9,616 nucleotides of DNA from assembly GCA_012511425.1 (NCBI GenBank), contig JAAZGC010000094.1, forward strand, positions 1-9,616. Reading direction: 5' to 3'. The notes under the pieces are model-generated. The model was not told where the DNA came from and did not search any database. It saw only the letters and a program-made list of their open reading frames with translations. The translations under genes and the position numbers were made by a program. Below, in pieces: positions 1 through 6,332 of the stretch. The DNA comes from Clostridiales bacterium (lineage in GTDB: Bacteria > Bacillota > Clostridia > Oscillospirales > CAG-272). Each line of letters starts with the position of its first letter. Position 1 is the first letter of the stretch.

Positions 1-18
1 CAATACCCGTCAATGAAA

Positions 19-1266
19 TTATTCGGCGTTGTTGTATCTGCCGATAAAGAGTATCTCTCCGGTCTCGTTGTCGCGGATAAGATAGGTAAACGGCCTGTCG
101 CAGATAAACTCGATCGGTTTTTCGGGACCGGGCTCCATCATCGATGTGGCGCGCACAACTATCGCCGTCGCGGCGGCGGCTTCCGTCCCCTTTTCGTCGA
201 CATCGACATTGGCTTTGTGGATAATCTCTTCGATATACATATTGCCGGCGGTTACCATCGGCTTGAAATCCGCCTTTGAGGGATCAAAGCAATCGACGGC
301 GCCGAGCTTCTTCATGATATCGTTCAAGGTAAAAGACGATGCGCTCGATATCTTCGGAAGCGCCAGATACAGAAGGGAATCCGAATATTCGGCTTCGCTT
401 ATAAGCTTTTCGACATCGCCTTCGTATTCGCCAAGAATCAGCAGCATCGAAACCGCCCCGCCTTTGTACGGCATCACGGCTATCTGCGCGTCGCCGCTTT
501 CGGCATACTCGAAGTTCTCCGTCTGGTGCATGAAATCAATATCTTTTTCATCGCCGTTCTTTGAATGGAAAACCTGCTTGTAGGTGCTGCTTTTATCGAA
601 CTCCTTTTCCCAGTCGGCTTTGAGATAGATTGTGTCGACAAGCGCCGCATCGAATCCGTTGTCGGATATAAGATCCTTTATCCTGCCGTGAGTTTTTTCG
701 CTGACCCAGGCGTTGACCTTTGCGACTGCATCGGCCGCAGTCACTTCCTCGACCGCCGCATCGAATATTTCGGCGCAAAGCTTTTTGTAGCTGTCGCTGA
801 ATTCAATGCCGTTCATGGCGTCGGTATTGAGCCAGAGCGAATCGGCGGTTTCGAGGGTAATTTTGTCGTTGGTCTTTACCTTTTCGCGGAAGATTGCGGC
901 GTATTCGTTCGCCGCTTCAAGATCCTTAACTCCGAGCGCATCAAGCAGCTGGGTTTTGGTTTCGCCGTCGGCTCCGTTCGCCGCCATAAGCAGCGCGGTA
1001 TAGATCGAATGCGGGCTGAGAAACCAGTTTTCTTCGTCGTTCATCTGCCCGGCGAGCTTCTGCGCAAAGCTTACATATTCGGCATCAACGCCGGTTTCGG
1101 GGGCATCGGTAGTTTCGGGCATTTCTTCCTCCCATGCTTCGGTAGTTCCGTTTATAAGCCTCGGTACCCTCGGTTTCGTTTTTGCCATCGAAGATACGAC
1201 CGCAACGGCGGATATAACGACTGCCGCCGCGAGTATTCCGGCTGTCATCTTAATTTTGTTATTCAA
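19..1266 (-). CDS. Serpin (serine/cysteine protease inhibitor), exported or membrane-anchored
   Basis: A 415-residue serpin, full length for the fold plus an export leader. Residues 1-28 hold Lys residues followed by a hydrophobic stretch (about 9-26) and a possible signal-peptidase site after Ser-Met-Ala; no lipobox Cys is present, so it is secreted or anchored by an uncleaved segment. Residues 29-60 form a Pro/Thr/Glu-rich linker. Serpin landmarks follow in order: NWFLSPHSIYTALLMAANGA (about 80-99), VNAWVSEKTHGRIKDLI (184-200), DTIYLKADW (211-219), and the C-terminal RPFTYLIRDN with ETGEILFIGR (391-410). The hinge KGTEAAAATA (359-368) has P15 Gly, P14 Thr and P12-P9 Ala, as in inhibitory serpins. 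Counting from the hinge puts P1-P1' at Thr374-Ser375. Members of this family trap a protease by covalent complex and loop insertion. The start is TTG at 1264-1266, because AAGGAG lies 6 nt upstream; the first ATG, 18 nt further in, is too far from it. The target protease cannot be read from sequence. Confidence 0.95.
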   Translation of the reverse strand: MNNKIKMTAGILAAAVVISAVAVVSSMAKTKPRVPRLINGTTEAWEEEMPETTDAPETGVDAEYVSFAQKLAGQMNDEENWFLSPHSIYTALLMAANGADGETKTQLLDALGVKDLEAANEYAAIFREKVKTNDKITLETADSLWLNTDAMNGIEFSDSYKKLCAEIFDAAVEEVTAADAVAKVNAWVSEKTHGRIKDLISDNGFDAALVDTIYLKADWEKEFDKSSTYKQVFHSKNGDEKDIDFMHQTENFEYAESGDAQIAVMPYKGGAVSMLLILGEYEGDVEKLISEAEYSDSLLYLALPKISSASSFTLNDIMKKLGAVDCFDPSKADFKPMVTAGNMYIEEIIHKANVDVDEKGTEAAAATAIVVRATSMMEPGPEKPIEFICDRPFTYLIRDNETGEILFIGRYNNAE

Positions 1267-1272
1267 AGCGTT

Positions 1273-1278
1273 CTCCTT
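1273..1278 (-). promoter_or_regulatory. Ribosome binding site that decides the TTG start of the serpin
   Basis: On the minus strand AAGGAG (1278 to 1273) is followed by six bases and then TTG (1266-1264). This near-perfect Shine-Dalgarno at ideal spacing supports initiation at TTG. The in-frame ATG at 1248-1246 would be 24 nt away, and starting there would remove the first six residues of the positively charged leader. Confidence 0.8.
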
Positions 1279-1293
1279 TAAAATGCGATGCTT

Positions 1294-1339
1294 TTTTATT
1301 TTCGGGTTTCATGCATTATGACGCTCCGCGAAAATAAAA
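1294..1339. repeat. 11-bp inverted repeat in the divergent serpin/amidohydrolase promoter region
   Basis: TTTTATTTTCG (1294-1304) is matched by its exact reverse complement CGAAAATAAAA (1329-1339), with a 24-bp spacer that contains the palindrome ATGCAT (1311-1316). A minus-strand CATAAT at 1315-1320 could be a -10 for the serpin but lacks a convincing -35. The dyad sits in the serpin upstream region and just upstream of the plus-strand promoter, so it may be an operator or may form a hairpin in a longer serpin leader. A direct repeat ATGCTTTTTT also occurs at 1288-1297 and 1345-1354. Confidence 0.55.
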
Positions 1340-1357
1340 GTTCCATGCTTTTTTCGG

Positions 1358-1386
1358 TTGACAAAAATCCGGCTTTGGTATATAAT
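1358..1386 (+). promoter_or_regulatory. Perfect-consensus sigma-A promoter of the amidohydrolase gene
   Basis: TTGACA (1358-1363), a 17-bp spacer and TATAAT (1381-1386) match the housekeeping consensus at every hexamer position. Transcription would begin near 1393, leaving a leader of only about 20 nt before the ATG at 1415, with GAAAGGA (1397-1403) as the ribosome binding site. No room remains for leader-based control, so any regulation would have to act on the promoter itself. Confidence 0.85.
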
Positions 1387-1414
1387 TGTAAAAAACGAAA
1401 GGACGGCAGATAAA

Positions 1415-2278
1415 ATGAAAATAGATATACACAATCACCCGATGTGGTATAACTACACCGCCGAAAGATTCGTCGAAAATATGGATAAATACGGCATAGA
1501 CAAGACCTGCCTTTTATCCTGGGAGGCTCTGCCCGACGAATACGACCCGTCATACAGTCACATACTCCCGTTTTCGAGGGAGAATCTGGCGATACCTTTT
1601 GAATACTGTATCTCCTTTGCCGAAAAATACCCCGACCGCTTCTATATCGGCTACTGTCCCGACCCGCGCCGGGAGGATGCGATACCAAAGCTCGTTTCGG
1701 CTTATAATACCTACGGCGTCAAAATCTGCGGCGAGCTGAAGCTGCGGATGATGTATGACAATCCCGACGCCCTCAGGTTTTACCGCAAATGCGCCGAGCT
1801 GGGACTTGCCGTGCTGGTTCATATCGACTACGAATTCCCGGCGGCGTCCTCTCATCCCCGCCCGAATTACTGGTACGGCGGCGGCATTGAGGCGTTCGGC
1901 CGCGCCTGCGAAGCCTGCCCGGAGACGACCTTCATCGGCCACGCCCCCGGCTTCTGGGCTCATATCTCCGGCGACGGAAAGGCGTATAAAGAGGCGTATC
2001 CGCTGGGCAAAGTGGAGCCGGGCGGGCTTCTGCCGCTATATCTTGACAAATATCCGAATCTGATGTGCGACATATCCGCCGGTTCCGGCTGCCGCGCCCT
2101 CACCCGCGATCCGGAGCACGCCCTCGGATTCCTTACCAAGTATCAGGACAGGATTCTGTTCGGCCGCGATTATTTTGATAATCAGCACGTCGAATTCCTC
2201 GAATCAATTCCGCTGTCGGATGAAATCAAAGAAAAGATATACCGCAAAAACGCCGAAAGAGTGCTGCATCTTAACTGA
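1415..2278 (+). CDS. Amidohydrolase family 2 (TIM-barrel metal-dependent hydrolase)
   Basis: A 287-residue protein of the amidohydrolase_2 (PF04909-like) type, which usually hydrolyses or decarboxylates small molecules with one active-site metal. It opens with the barrel motif DIHNH (residues 4-8; the HxH metal ligands are H6 and H8). Further ligand-type motifs are VLVHID mid-protein, FIGHAPGFW, and LFGRDYFDN near the C-terminus, where the Asp takes the place of the usual FGSD Asp. It ends with the typical KNAERVL helix. The substrate is not recognisable. The open frame extends upstream to a TTG at 1358, but that TTG is the -35 box, so the ATG at 1415 is the start; it has GAAAGGA 11 nt upstream and puts the barrel motif at the N-terminus, as in the family. 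It is divergent from the serpin and convergent with ackA, so probably monocistronic. Confidence 0.88.
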   Translation: MKIDIHNHPMWYNYTAERFVENMDKYGIDKTCLLSWEALPDEYDPSYSHILPFSRENLAIPFEYCISFAEKYPDRFYIGYCPDPRREDAIPKLVSAYNTYGVKICGELKLRMMYDNPDALRFYRKCAELGLAVLVHIDYEFPAASSHPRPNYWYGGGIEAFGRACEACPETTFIGHAPGFWAHISGDGKAYKEAYPLGKVEPGGLLPLYLDKYPNLMCDISAGSGCRALTRDPEHALGFLTKYQDRILFGRDYFDNQHVEFLESIPLSDEIKEKIYRKNAERVLHLN

Positions 2279-2288
2279 AACCGGCATG

Positions 2289-2318
2289 AAAAAATCCCGG
2301 ACGGATTGCCGTCCGGGA
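2289..2318 (-). terminator. Rho-independent terminator of ackA
   Basis: A perfect 10-bp GC-rich stem (TCCCGGACGG at 2295-2304 and CCGTCCGGGA at 2309-2318) with a 4-nt ATTG loop. Read on the minus strand it is followed by six T residues (complement of 2289-2294), and it starts 12 nt after the ackA stop codon. On the plus strand the stem is followed by AAAAGTTC, so it is not a canonical terminator for the convergent amidohydrolase. Confidence 0.9.
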
Positions 2319-2330
2319 AAAGTTCGGATA

Positions 2331-3566
2331 TTAAAGCTTGCTTACGATATCTTCGGTTTCGGAGGCTATCATGTATTCCTCGTCCGTCGGGATAACATAC
2401 ACTTCAACATGGGAGTTGTCGGTCGAAAGCCTTACTGTATTCGGCTGGTGATGTGTCACGGCGTTGAGCTTGCGGTCTATCTCGATGCCGAAATACTGCA
2501 TATTGGCGCAGGCGCGTTCGCGAAGCTCCGGGTTGTGCTCTCCCATGCCAGCGGTGAAGACGACGGCGTCAAGACCGTTCATCGCAGCGGTGTAGGCGCC
2601 GATAAACTTCTGCACCTGATATGCCATAATCGAGGTTGCAAGCACCGCGTCTTCCTTGTGATCGGGATCATTTTCAGCGATCGCTCTCTCAAGGTTGCGG
2701 GAGTCGGAGGAGAAGCCGCCGGTAACGCCGAGGAATCCGCACTCCTGGTTCATGTATTTGTCCATGCGGTCGGGGTCGAAGCCCTCGTTCTTCATGATGA
2801 AGGTAACGATAGCCGGGTCTATGGCTCCGCAGCGGGTTCCCATCATGATGCCGTCGAGCGGGGTGAAGCCCATTGATGTGTCGACGCAGACGCCGCCCTT
2901 GACGGCGGATATCGAAGCGCCGTTGCCGATGTGGCAGGTGACTATCTTCGTATCTTCCCGCTTCATGCCGCGGGTCTTCTGAAGGATCTTTATCATCTCG
3001 TTTGCGACAAAGCGGTGGGAAGTGCCGTGAGCGCCGTAGCGGCGAATCGAATACTTCTCGCGCATTTCCTTCGAGATCGGGAAAGTCGAAGCCTTCTTCG
3101 GGATGGTGGTATGGAATGCGGTGTCGAAAACGAGCACCTGAGGCACCTTCGGCATAACCTCAAGGCAGCCGCTGATACCCATAAGATGCGGTGGGGTGTG
3201 CAGCGGAGCGAAGGGAACGCACTTTTTGAGCTTCTCAAGGACTTCGTCGTTGATAAGTGTGCTTTCAAAGAAATACGGGCCGCCGGATACGATGCGGTGG
3301 CCGACCGCTTCGATCTCATCCATCGTTTCGATAACGCCGGTTTCCTTATCGGTAAGGTAATCAACGAGGATTTGCGTGGCGACGGCGTGGTCTTTCATCG
3401 GGATCTCTTTTGTTATTTTCTCACCGCCTTCGCCCTTGCGGTGTTCGATGTTTCCGTCGATGCCGATGCGCTCGCAGATACCCTTCGCAAGGACCGCTTT
3501 TGTCTCGGTGTCGAACAGCTGGTACTTGAGCGAGCTGGAACCCGCATTTACAACTAAGACTTTCAT
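2331..3566 (-). CDS. ackA: Acetate kinase
   Basis: A 411-residue ASKHA-fold kinase that interconverts acetyl phosphate + ADP and acetate + ATP in the cytoplasm, the ATP-yielding step of acetate fermentation. Signature 1 is VLVVNAGSSSLK (residues 3-14) and signature 2 is CHIGNGASI (211-219). Residues matching catalytic positions of the Methanosarcina thermophila enzyme are present: N7, R91, H123, D148, H180, H212 (equivalent of H208), R245 (R241) and E397 (E384). Several usual residues differ: HRxVSGG rather than HRxVHGG, PLHTP rather than PLHNP, TRCGAID rather than TRSGDID, and above all YGAHGTSH rather than YGFHGTSH. The last puts Ala at the acetate-pocket position 179. The start ATG has AGAGG 6 nt upstream. 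No pta lies in this window; tmcAL is divergent upstream. Acetate kinase is the best call, though the substituted pocket leaves a wider acyl range possible. Confidence 0.96.
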   Translation of the reverse strand: MKVLVVNAGSSSLKYQLFDTETKAVLAKGICERIGIDGNIEHRKGEGGEKITKEIPMKDHAVATQILVDYLTDKETGVIETMDEIEAVGHRIVSGGPYFFESTLINDEVLEKLKKCVPFAPLHTPPHLMGISGCLEVMPKVPQVLVFDTAFHTTIPKKASTFPISKEMREKYSIRRYGAHGTSHRFVANEMIKILQKTRGMKREDTKIVTCHIGNGASISAVKGGVCVDTSMGFTPLDGIMMGTRCGAIDPAIVTFIMKNEGFDPDRMDKYMNQECGFLGVTGGFSSDSRNLERAIAENDPDHKEDAVLATSIMAYQVQKFIGAYTAAMNGLDAVVFTAGMGEHNPELRERACANMQYFGIEIDRKLNAVTHHQPNTVRLSTDNSHVEVYVIPTDEEYMIASETEDIVSKL

Positions 3567-3626
3567 TTCAAACCTCTGTCATATTTTTTATTGGGGCAGA
3601 GCCTCGCAGGCCGGACCCGCCGAAGC

Positions 3627-3640
3627 TGTTAAAATTAACA
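3627..3640. promoter_or_regulatory. Operator-like palindrome in the ackA leader
   Basis: TGTTAA (3627-3632) and TTAACA (3635-3640) form a 6-bp inverted repeat around AA. It lies roughly 17-30 nt downstream of the predicted ackA transcription start, a position where a bound repressor could block elongation. The half-sites match the clostridial Rex consensus halves, but the centre is 2 bp rather than the 4 bp of that consensus, so assignment to Rex is not secure. Confidence 0.4.
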
Positions 3641-3662
3641 TCCGCCAAAGCATATTATTGCT

Positions 3663-3691
3663 ATTATACTACAAATCGGCTGTGAATTCAA
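3663..3691 (-). promoter_or_regulatory. Predicted sigma-A promoter of ackA
   Basis: On the minus strand TTGAAT (3691-3686; four of six matches to TTGACA), a 17-bp spacer, and a perfect TATAAT (3668-3663). The start would be near 3656, giving ackA a leader of about 90 nt. I found no comparably good plus-strand promoter for tmcAL: TATACT at 3665-3670 overlaps this -10, but it has no -35 at suitable spacing. Confidence 0.65.
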
Positions 3692-3711
3692 GACAAAAAG
3701 GTTAAATAAGA

Positions 3712-4875
3712 ATGGAATTAATTAATATCTCACAGACATCTCCGGCAGCCGCGGTCATAGCCGAGTTCAATCTCTTTCATAACGGCCACAAAATACTTCT
3801 CGAAAAGATAAAAGAATCACTTCCCGGTGCCCCTGTCGCCGCCGTAATGAGCGGCGGATACGTCCAGCGGGGGGAAGCCGCCGTTATCGACAAATACCTC
3901 CGCGCGAAAGCCGCCGTTTTATGCGGATATGACCTTGTGATCGAGCTTCCGCCGCCGTGGAGCATATCTTCGGCTTCGGATTTTGCCCGCGGCGGGATAG
4001 ATACAGCCGTCCTTTCCGGGATTTTCAGCCATCTCGCCTTCGGCTGCCGCGGCGGAAGCGAGTATATAAAGAAGACAGCCGAAATCATGACCGGAGAAAA
4101 ATTCACGGCGCTTTCGGAGGAGTGCGCCGCCCTTGCCGACGGCAGCGGAGTGCCGTATATGGAGGTTTTATCGGACAGGTATGAAGAAGTCTTCGGCGAA
4201 CCTTTCCCGCGTTCCCCCAACGATATCCTCGCAGTCGAATATCTGAAATGTCTTGACGGAAGTCATATAAAACCGCTTTTCATCAGCCGGGAGACCCATG
4301 ACAGCGCGACGGAATCGAGGCGGCTCTTCTTTGCCCGCGACTTTGAAGTACTGAAACAAGCCGTACCGGCGGAAGTCTTAGATCCTTACAAAACCGCAAA
4401 ACCGATGTCGCTTAATATCGCTTCGGCGGCAATACTTTATAAACTTCGACGGCTTGATATCGACGAGGCGGAAGCGCTCGGAACTCACCCGCACGGCCTG
4501 CCCTCCCGGATAAAAAAAGCCGCGAGGATTTCCGGGGATTATAACGAGCTGATAAAACTTCTGCCGACAAAGACCTATTCCGCCGCCCGTCTCCGCCGCG
4601 CGGTGCTGTATCTTCTTTTCGGGATAACAAGAGAGCTTGTCGAATCGTCCCCGAGACACATAAATATTCTGGCATCGTCGGAAAAGGGAAGAGAGCTGAT
4701 AGCAAGAATTCCGAAGGAGGTAAAAGTGATAAGCCGTCCGGCTGAACTTAAAAATCTTGCGAAAACCTCGAAAACAGCGGCGCTGACAGTCCTTTCGGAC
4801 GAATTCTCCGCGCTTTGCGCATCCCCCGCGTATGACGCAGGATGGGCGCTGAAAGCGAGACCTTATTTTGAATGA
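3712..4875 (+). CDS. tmcAL: tRNA(Met) cytidine acetate ligase (TmcAL, YlbM family)
   Basis: A 387-residue HIGH-type nucleotidyltransferase. The B. subtilis homologue TmcAL activates acetate with ATP to acetyl-AMP and acetylates the wobble cytidine (C34) of elongator tRNA-Met, aiding accurate AUG decoding. The motif AEFNLFHNGH (residues 17-26) holds the HxGH ATP-binding signature (23-26). MSGGYVQRGE (46-55) corresponds to the family's MSGNFVQRGE, with Asn replaced by Gly, and DKYLRAK (60-66), DLVIELP and NDILAVEYLK follow as expected. The C-terminal helical half includes a TYSAARLRRAVLYLLFGI-like tRNA-binding stretch. The ATG at 3712 adds about a dozen residues before the usual start of the Rossmann strand, but no ATG, GTG or TTG lies between, and AAAAAGG lies upstream. 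It is divergent from ackA, whose products acetate and ATP are its substrates. Length is near the usual 390-420. Confidence 0.93.
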   Translation: MELINISQTSPAAAVIAEFNLFHNGHKILLEKIKESLPGAPVAAVMSGGYVQRGEAAVIDKYLRAKAAVLCGYDLVIELPPPWSISSASDFARGGIDTAVLSGIFSHLAFGCRGGSEYIKKTAEIMTGEKFTALSEECAALADGSGVPYMEVLSDRYEEVFGEPFPRSPNDILAVEYLKCLDGSHIKPLFISRETHDSATESRRLFFARDFEVLKQAVPAEVLDPYKTAKPMSLNIASAAILYKLRRLDIDEAEALGTHPHGLPSRIKKAARISGDYNELIKLLPTKTYSAARLRRAVLYLLFGITRELVESSPRHINILASSEKGRELIARIPKEVKVISRPAELKNLAKTSKTAALTVLSDEFSALCASPAYDAGWALKARPYFE

Positions 4876-4886
4876 CAGAGATAAAT

Positions 4887-4920
4887 CGGCGCCCCGAGAT
4901 TTCGGGACGCCGTTATTTTT
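4887..4920 (+). terminator. Rho-independent terminator of tmcAL
   Basis: An 11-position stem (CGGCGCCCCGA at 4887-4897, TCGGGACGCCG at 4902-4912) with one C-A mismatch and a 4-nt GATT loop, followed on the plus strand by TTATTTTT (4913-4920). It begins 11 nt after the tmcAL stop. On the minus strand the stem is followed by ATTTATC, so it may also weakly end the convergent lipoprotein gene. Confidence 0.87.
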
Positions 4921-4921
4921 A

Positions 4922-6301
4922 TCAGAAATAACCGATCACATCGCCGAGGTCGCGTTCGGCGGTGATATATATGACATAGTCGGGCTGGAGCTTCTTCACT
5001 TTATCGCGGTCGAAGCCGTAATCCCACATCGCGACATAGTCGCAGACGCTGCATCTGTCCTGGAACATATCGTAGAGGGCGATGCCGTAGCTGTCGCGGT
5101 GGACAATCATCTTCGGCAGATCCGGGTTGTCGTTTTCGAACACCTTTGCGGCCGGCGTCGTCGAATGCTGCATAAGCAGGTGATTGTCAGCGGTAAACTT
5201 CTGGGTGGTTTCGGTGAAGGCGTAATCCGCCTTGACTGCAAGCTCGCGGCAGAGGATGGTGTCGAAGGTCAGATAATACGGCATATCGCCGCCGTCGCAG
5301 GCGATGGTGTAGAATCCCATCTCGGTGAAGTCGCGGGGAGCCGCCGCCGGGAACGACTTGGCAATATAATTGAAAAACTCGGTATATGCGACAAAGGCGC
5401 CGTATTCCGTCCAGTGCGAGTCGGTTTTATGGAAAAGCTTGAGCGGATCGGTCTTGTGCGCAATAAGCGCTTCGGTGGTATCTATTACCGTTGCCCCGCC
5501 GGCTTTTACCGCTTCGACAAACTGTGCGGTGCGGGTTTTCTCCGAGCGCTTGTACCTTTCGGGAACCGTCTCGGGGTAAACCGTCATCGAATTCGGGACG
5601 AGGAAATAGATAAGCTCACCTCCGGAGGTGTCTTTCAGATATTTGACCCTCTGCGCCGTGACTTCGGTTATGTGCGATATCTGTTTGTCGGAAAGAAGGT
5701 TTTCTCCGAGCCAGTCTTCGAGCGCCGAAATGAAATGCCCCTGCGAATCGAGACCGACGATGACTTCGTATCTGTCGTCGCGGATTCCCGTCGCCGATCT
5801 GTTATACGCCACCGGCAGGGTGAAGGGATCGCTTTCGGCTTTGCCTTCGACCTGGGCGTAGACCTTAAGCTCTGAGCTTCCGAACGGGAATATCTGAACC
5901 GATCCCATAAAATATGTTCCGTCGGCGTTGAACTCAACATCGTGTTCACCGCCGCGGACTATGATGCGGGCGTCCTTTTCACAGCTTCCGGCGAGAGCTA
6001 TGTAATCGGGTTCGGTGTTTATCTTGCTGGAAACCTTCGGTCTTGCCGTTTTCTCCGAATAAGTCTTCGTGTCGACGGGTATAACCGAGCTCGGGGTGGT
6101 GTCGGGCAGGGTGGTTACCTCGGTCGTTGTCTCCGCAGTCGTTACCTTTGTCGTGGTTTCGGCGGTGGTTTTTGCTTTTGTGACAGGCGGGTCTGTTTCC
6201 GCCGGGACCGAGTTGTATTGGATATTACAGGAAATTGCGGGTATCGCTAAAATAACAATTGCCATAATGAATGATAAAATCTTCATTGTCGTCTGTTTCA
6301 T
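4922..6301 (-). CDS. Lipoprotein with AlgJ/AlgX/DHHW-type SGNH acyltransferase domain
   Basis: A 459-residue exported protein. Residues 6-25 are a lipoprotein signal peptide ending in Ala-Ile-Ser-Cys (lipidated Cys25). A Thr-rich linker spans about 41-71 and includes two 9-residue repeats. Residues about 98-167 resemble an Ig-like beta domain (ADGTYFMGSVQIFPFGSSELKVY). The catalytic domain carries the AlgJ/AlgX/DHHW hallmarks: GLDSQGHF (183-190), LVPNSMTVYPETVPERY (234-250), KTDSHWTEYGA (292-302) with Asp294 and His296, and HRDSYG (401-406) with Ser404. These match the Asp-x-His and Ser triad of AlgX. Known relatives O-acetylate extracellular polysaccharides, usually with an MBOAT membrane partner, but none is encoded in this window. 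The start has AGGAG 6 nt upstream; Met6 lacks such a site. It probably modifies a cell-surface glycan from the outer face of the membrane. The substrate and even transferase versus esterase activity are inference. Confidence 0.8.
   Translation of the reverse strand: MKQTTMKILSFIMAIVILAIPAISCNIQYNSVPAETDPPVTKAKTTAETTTKVTTAETTTEVTTLPDTTPSSVIPVDTKTYSEKTARPKVSSKINTEPDYIALAGSCEKDARIIVRGGEHDVEFNADGTYFMGSVQIFPFGSSELKVYAQVEGKAESDPFTLPVAYNRSATGIRDDRYEVIVGLDSQGHFISALEDWLGENLLSDKQISHITEVTAQRVKYLKDTSGGELIYFLVPNSMTVYPETVPERYKRSEKTRTAQFVEAVKAGGATVIDTTEALIAHKTDPLKLFHKTDSHWTEYGAFVAYTEFFNYIAKSFPAAAPRDFTEMGFYTIACDGGDMPYYLTFDTILCRELAVKADYAFTETTQKFTADNHLLMQHSTTPAAKVFENDNPDLPKMIVHRDSYGIALYDMFQDRCSVCDYVAMWDYGFDRDKVKKLQPDYVIYITAERDLGDVIGYF
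6116..6169 (-). repeat. Two tandem 27-bp coding repeats in the Thr-rich linker
   Basis: Residues 45-53 (TTAETTTKV) and 54-62 (TTAETTTEV) differ at one position and make a 27-bp tandem repeat. It forms the flexible spacer between the lipid anchor and the folded domains. Such repeats can expand or contract between strains, changing the reach of the domain. Confidence 0.7.
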
Positions 6302-6332
6302 CTGCGGCTCCTGAAAATATATTTAGCCTTTT

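Noticed and set aside
565..1281. 238-codon open frame on the plus strand opposite the serpin
   Set aside because: The translation is low in recognisable motifs and rich in Arg/Gly/Phe from reversed codons. The serpin on the minus strand explains the region fully.
1358..1414. Upstream TTG start for the amidohydrolase giving 19 extra residues
   Set aside because: That TTG is the first three bases of the -35 box, so it is not in the transcript. The ATG at 1415 has a ribosome binding site and puts the barrel motif at the N-terminus.
2931..3557. 208-codon open frame on the plus strand opposite ackA
   Set aside because: Acetate kinase signatures on the minus strand cover the same bases, and the plus-strand translation shows no family features.
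3627..3640. Calling the ackA-leader palindrome a Rex site outright
   Set aside because: The half-sites fit but the spacing is two bases short of the known consensus, and no rex gene or second site is visible in the window. I kept it only as an operator-like palindrome.
3665..3670. Plus-strand TATACT as the tmcAL -10 box
   Set aside because: The nearest TTGACA-like hexamer (TTAACA, 3635-3640) is 24 bp away, too far for a normal promoter. The bases are better explained as the minus-strand ackA -10.
4868..5875. 335-codon open frame on the plus strand opposite the SGNH lipoprotein gene
   Set aside because: The minus-strand protein has a signal peptide, family motifs and a ribosome binding site. 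The plus-strand translation has no recognisable domain, starts inside the tmcAL stop region and contains the tmcAL terminator hairpin. It is a codon-bias shadow.
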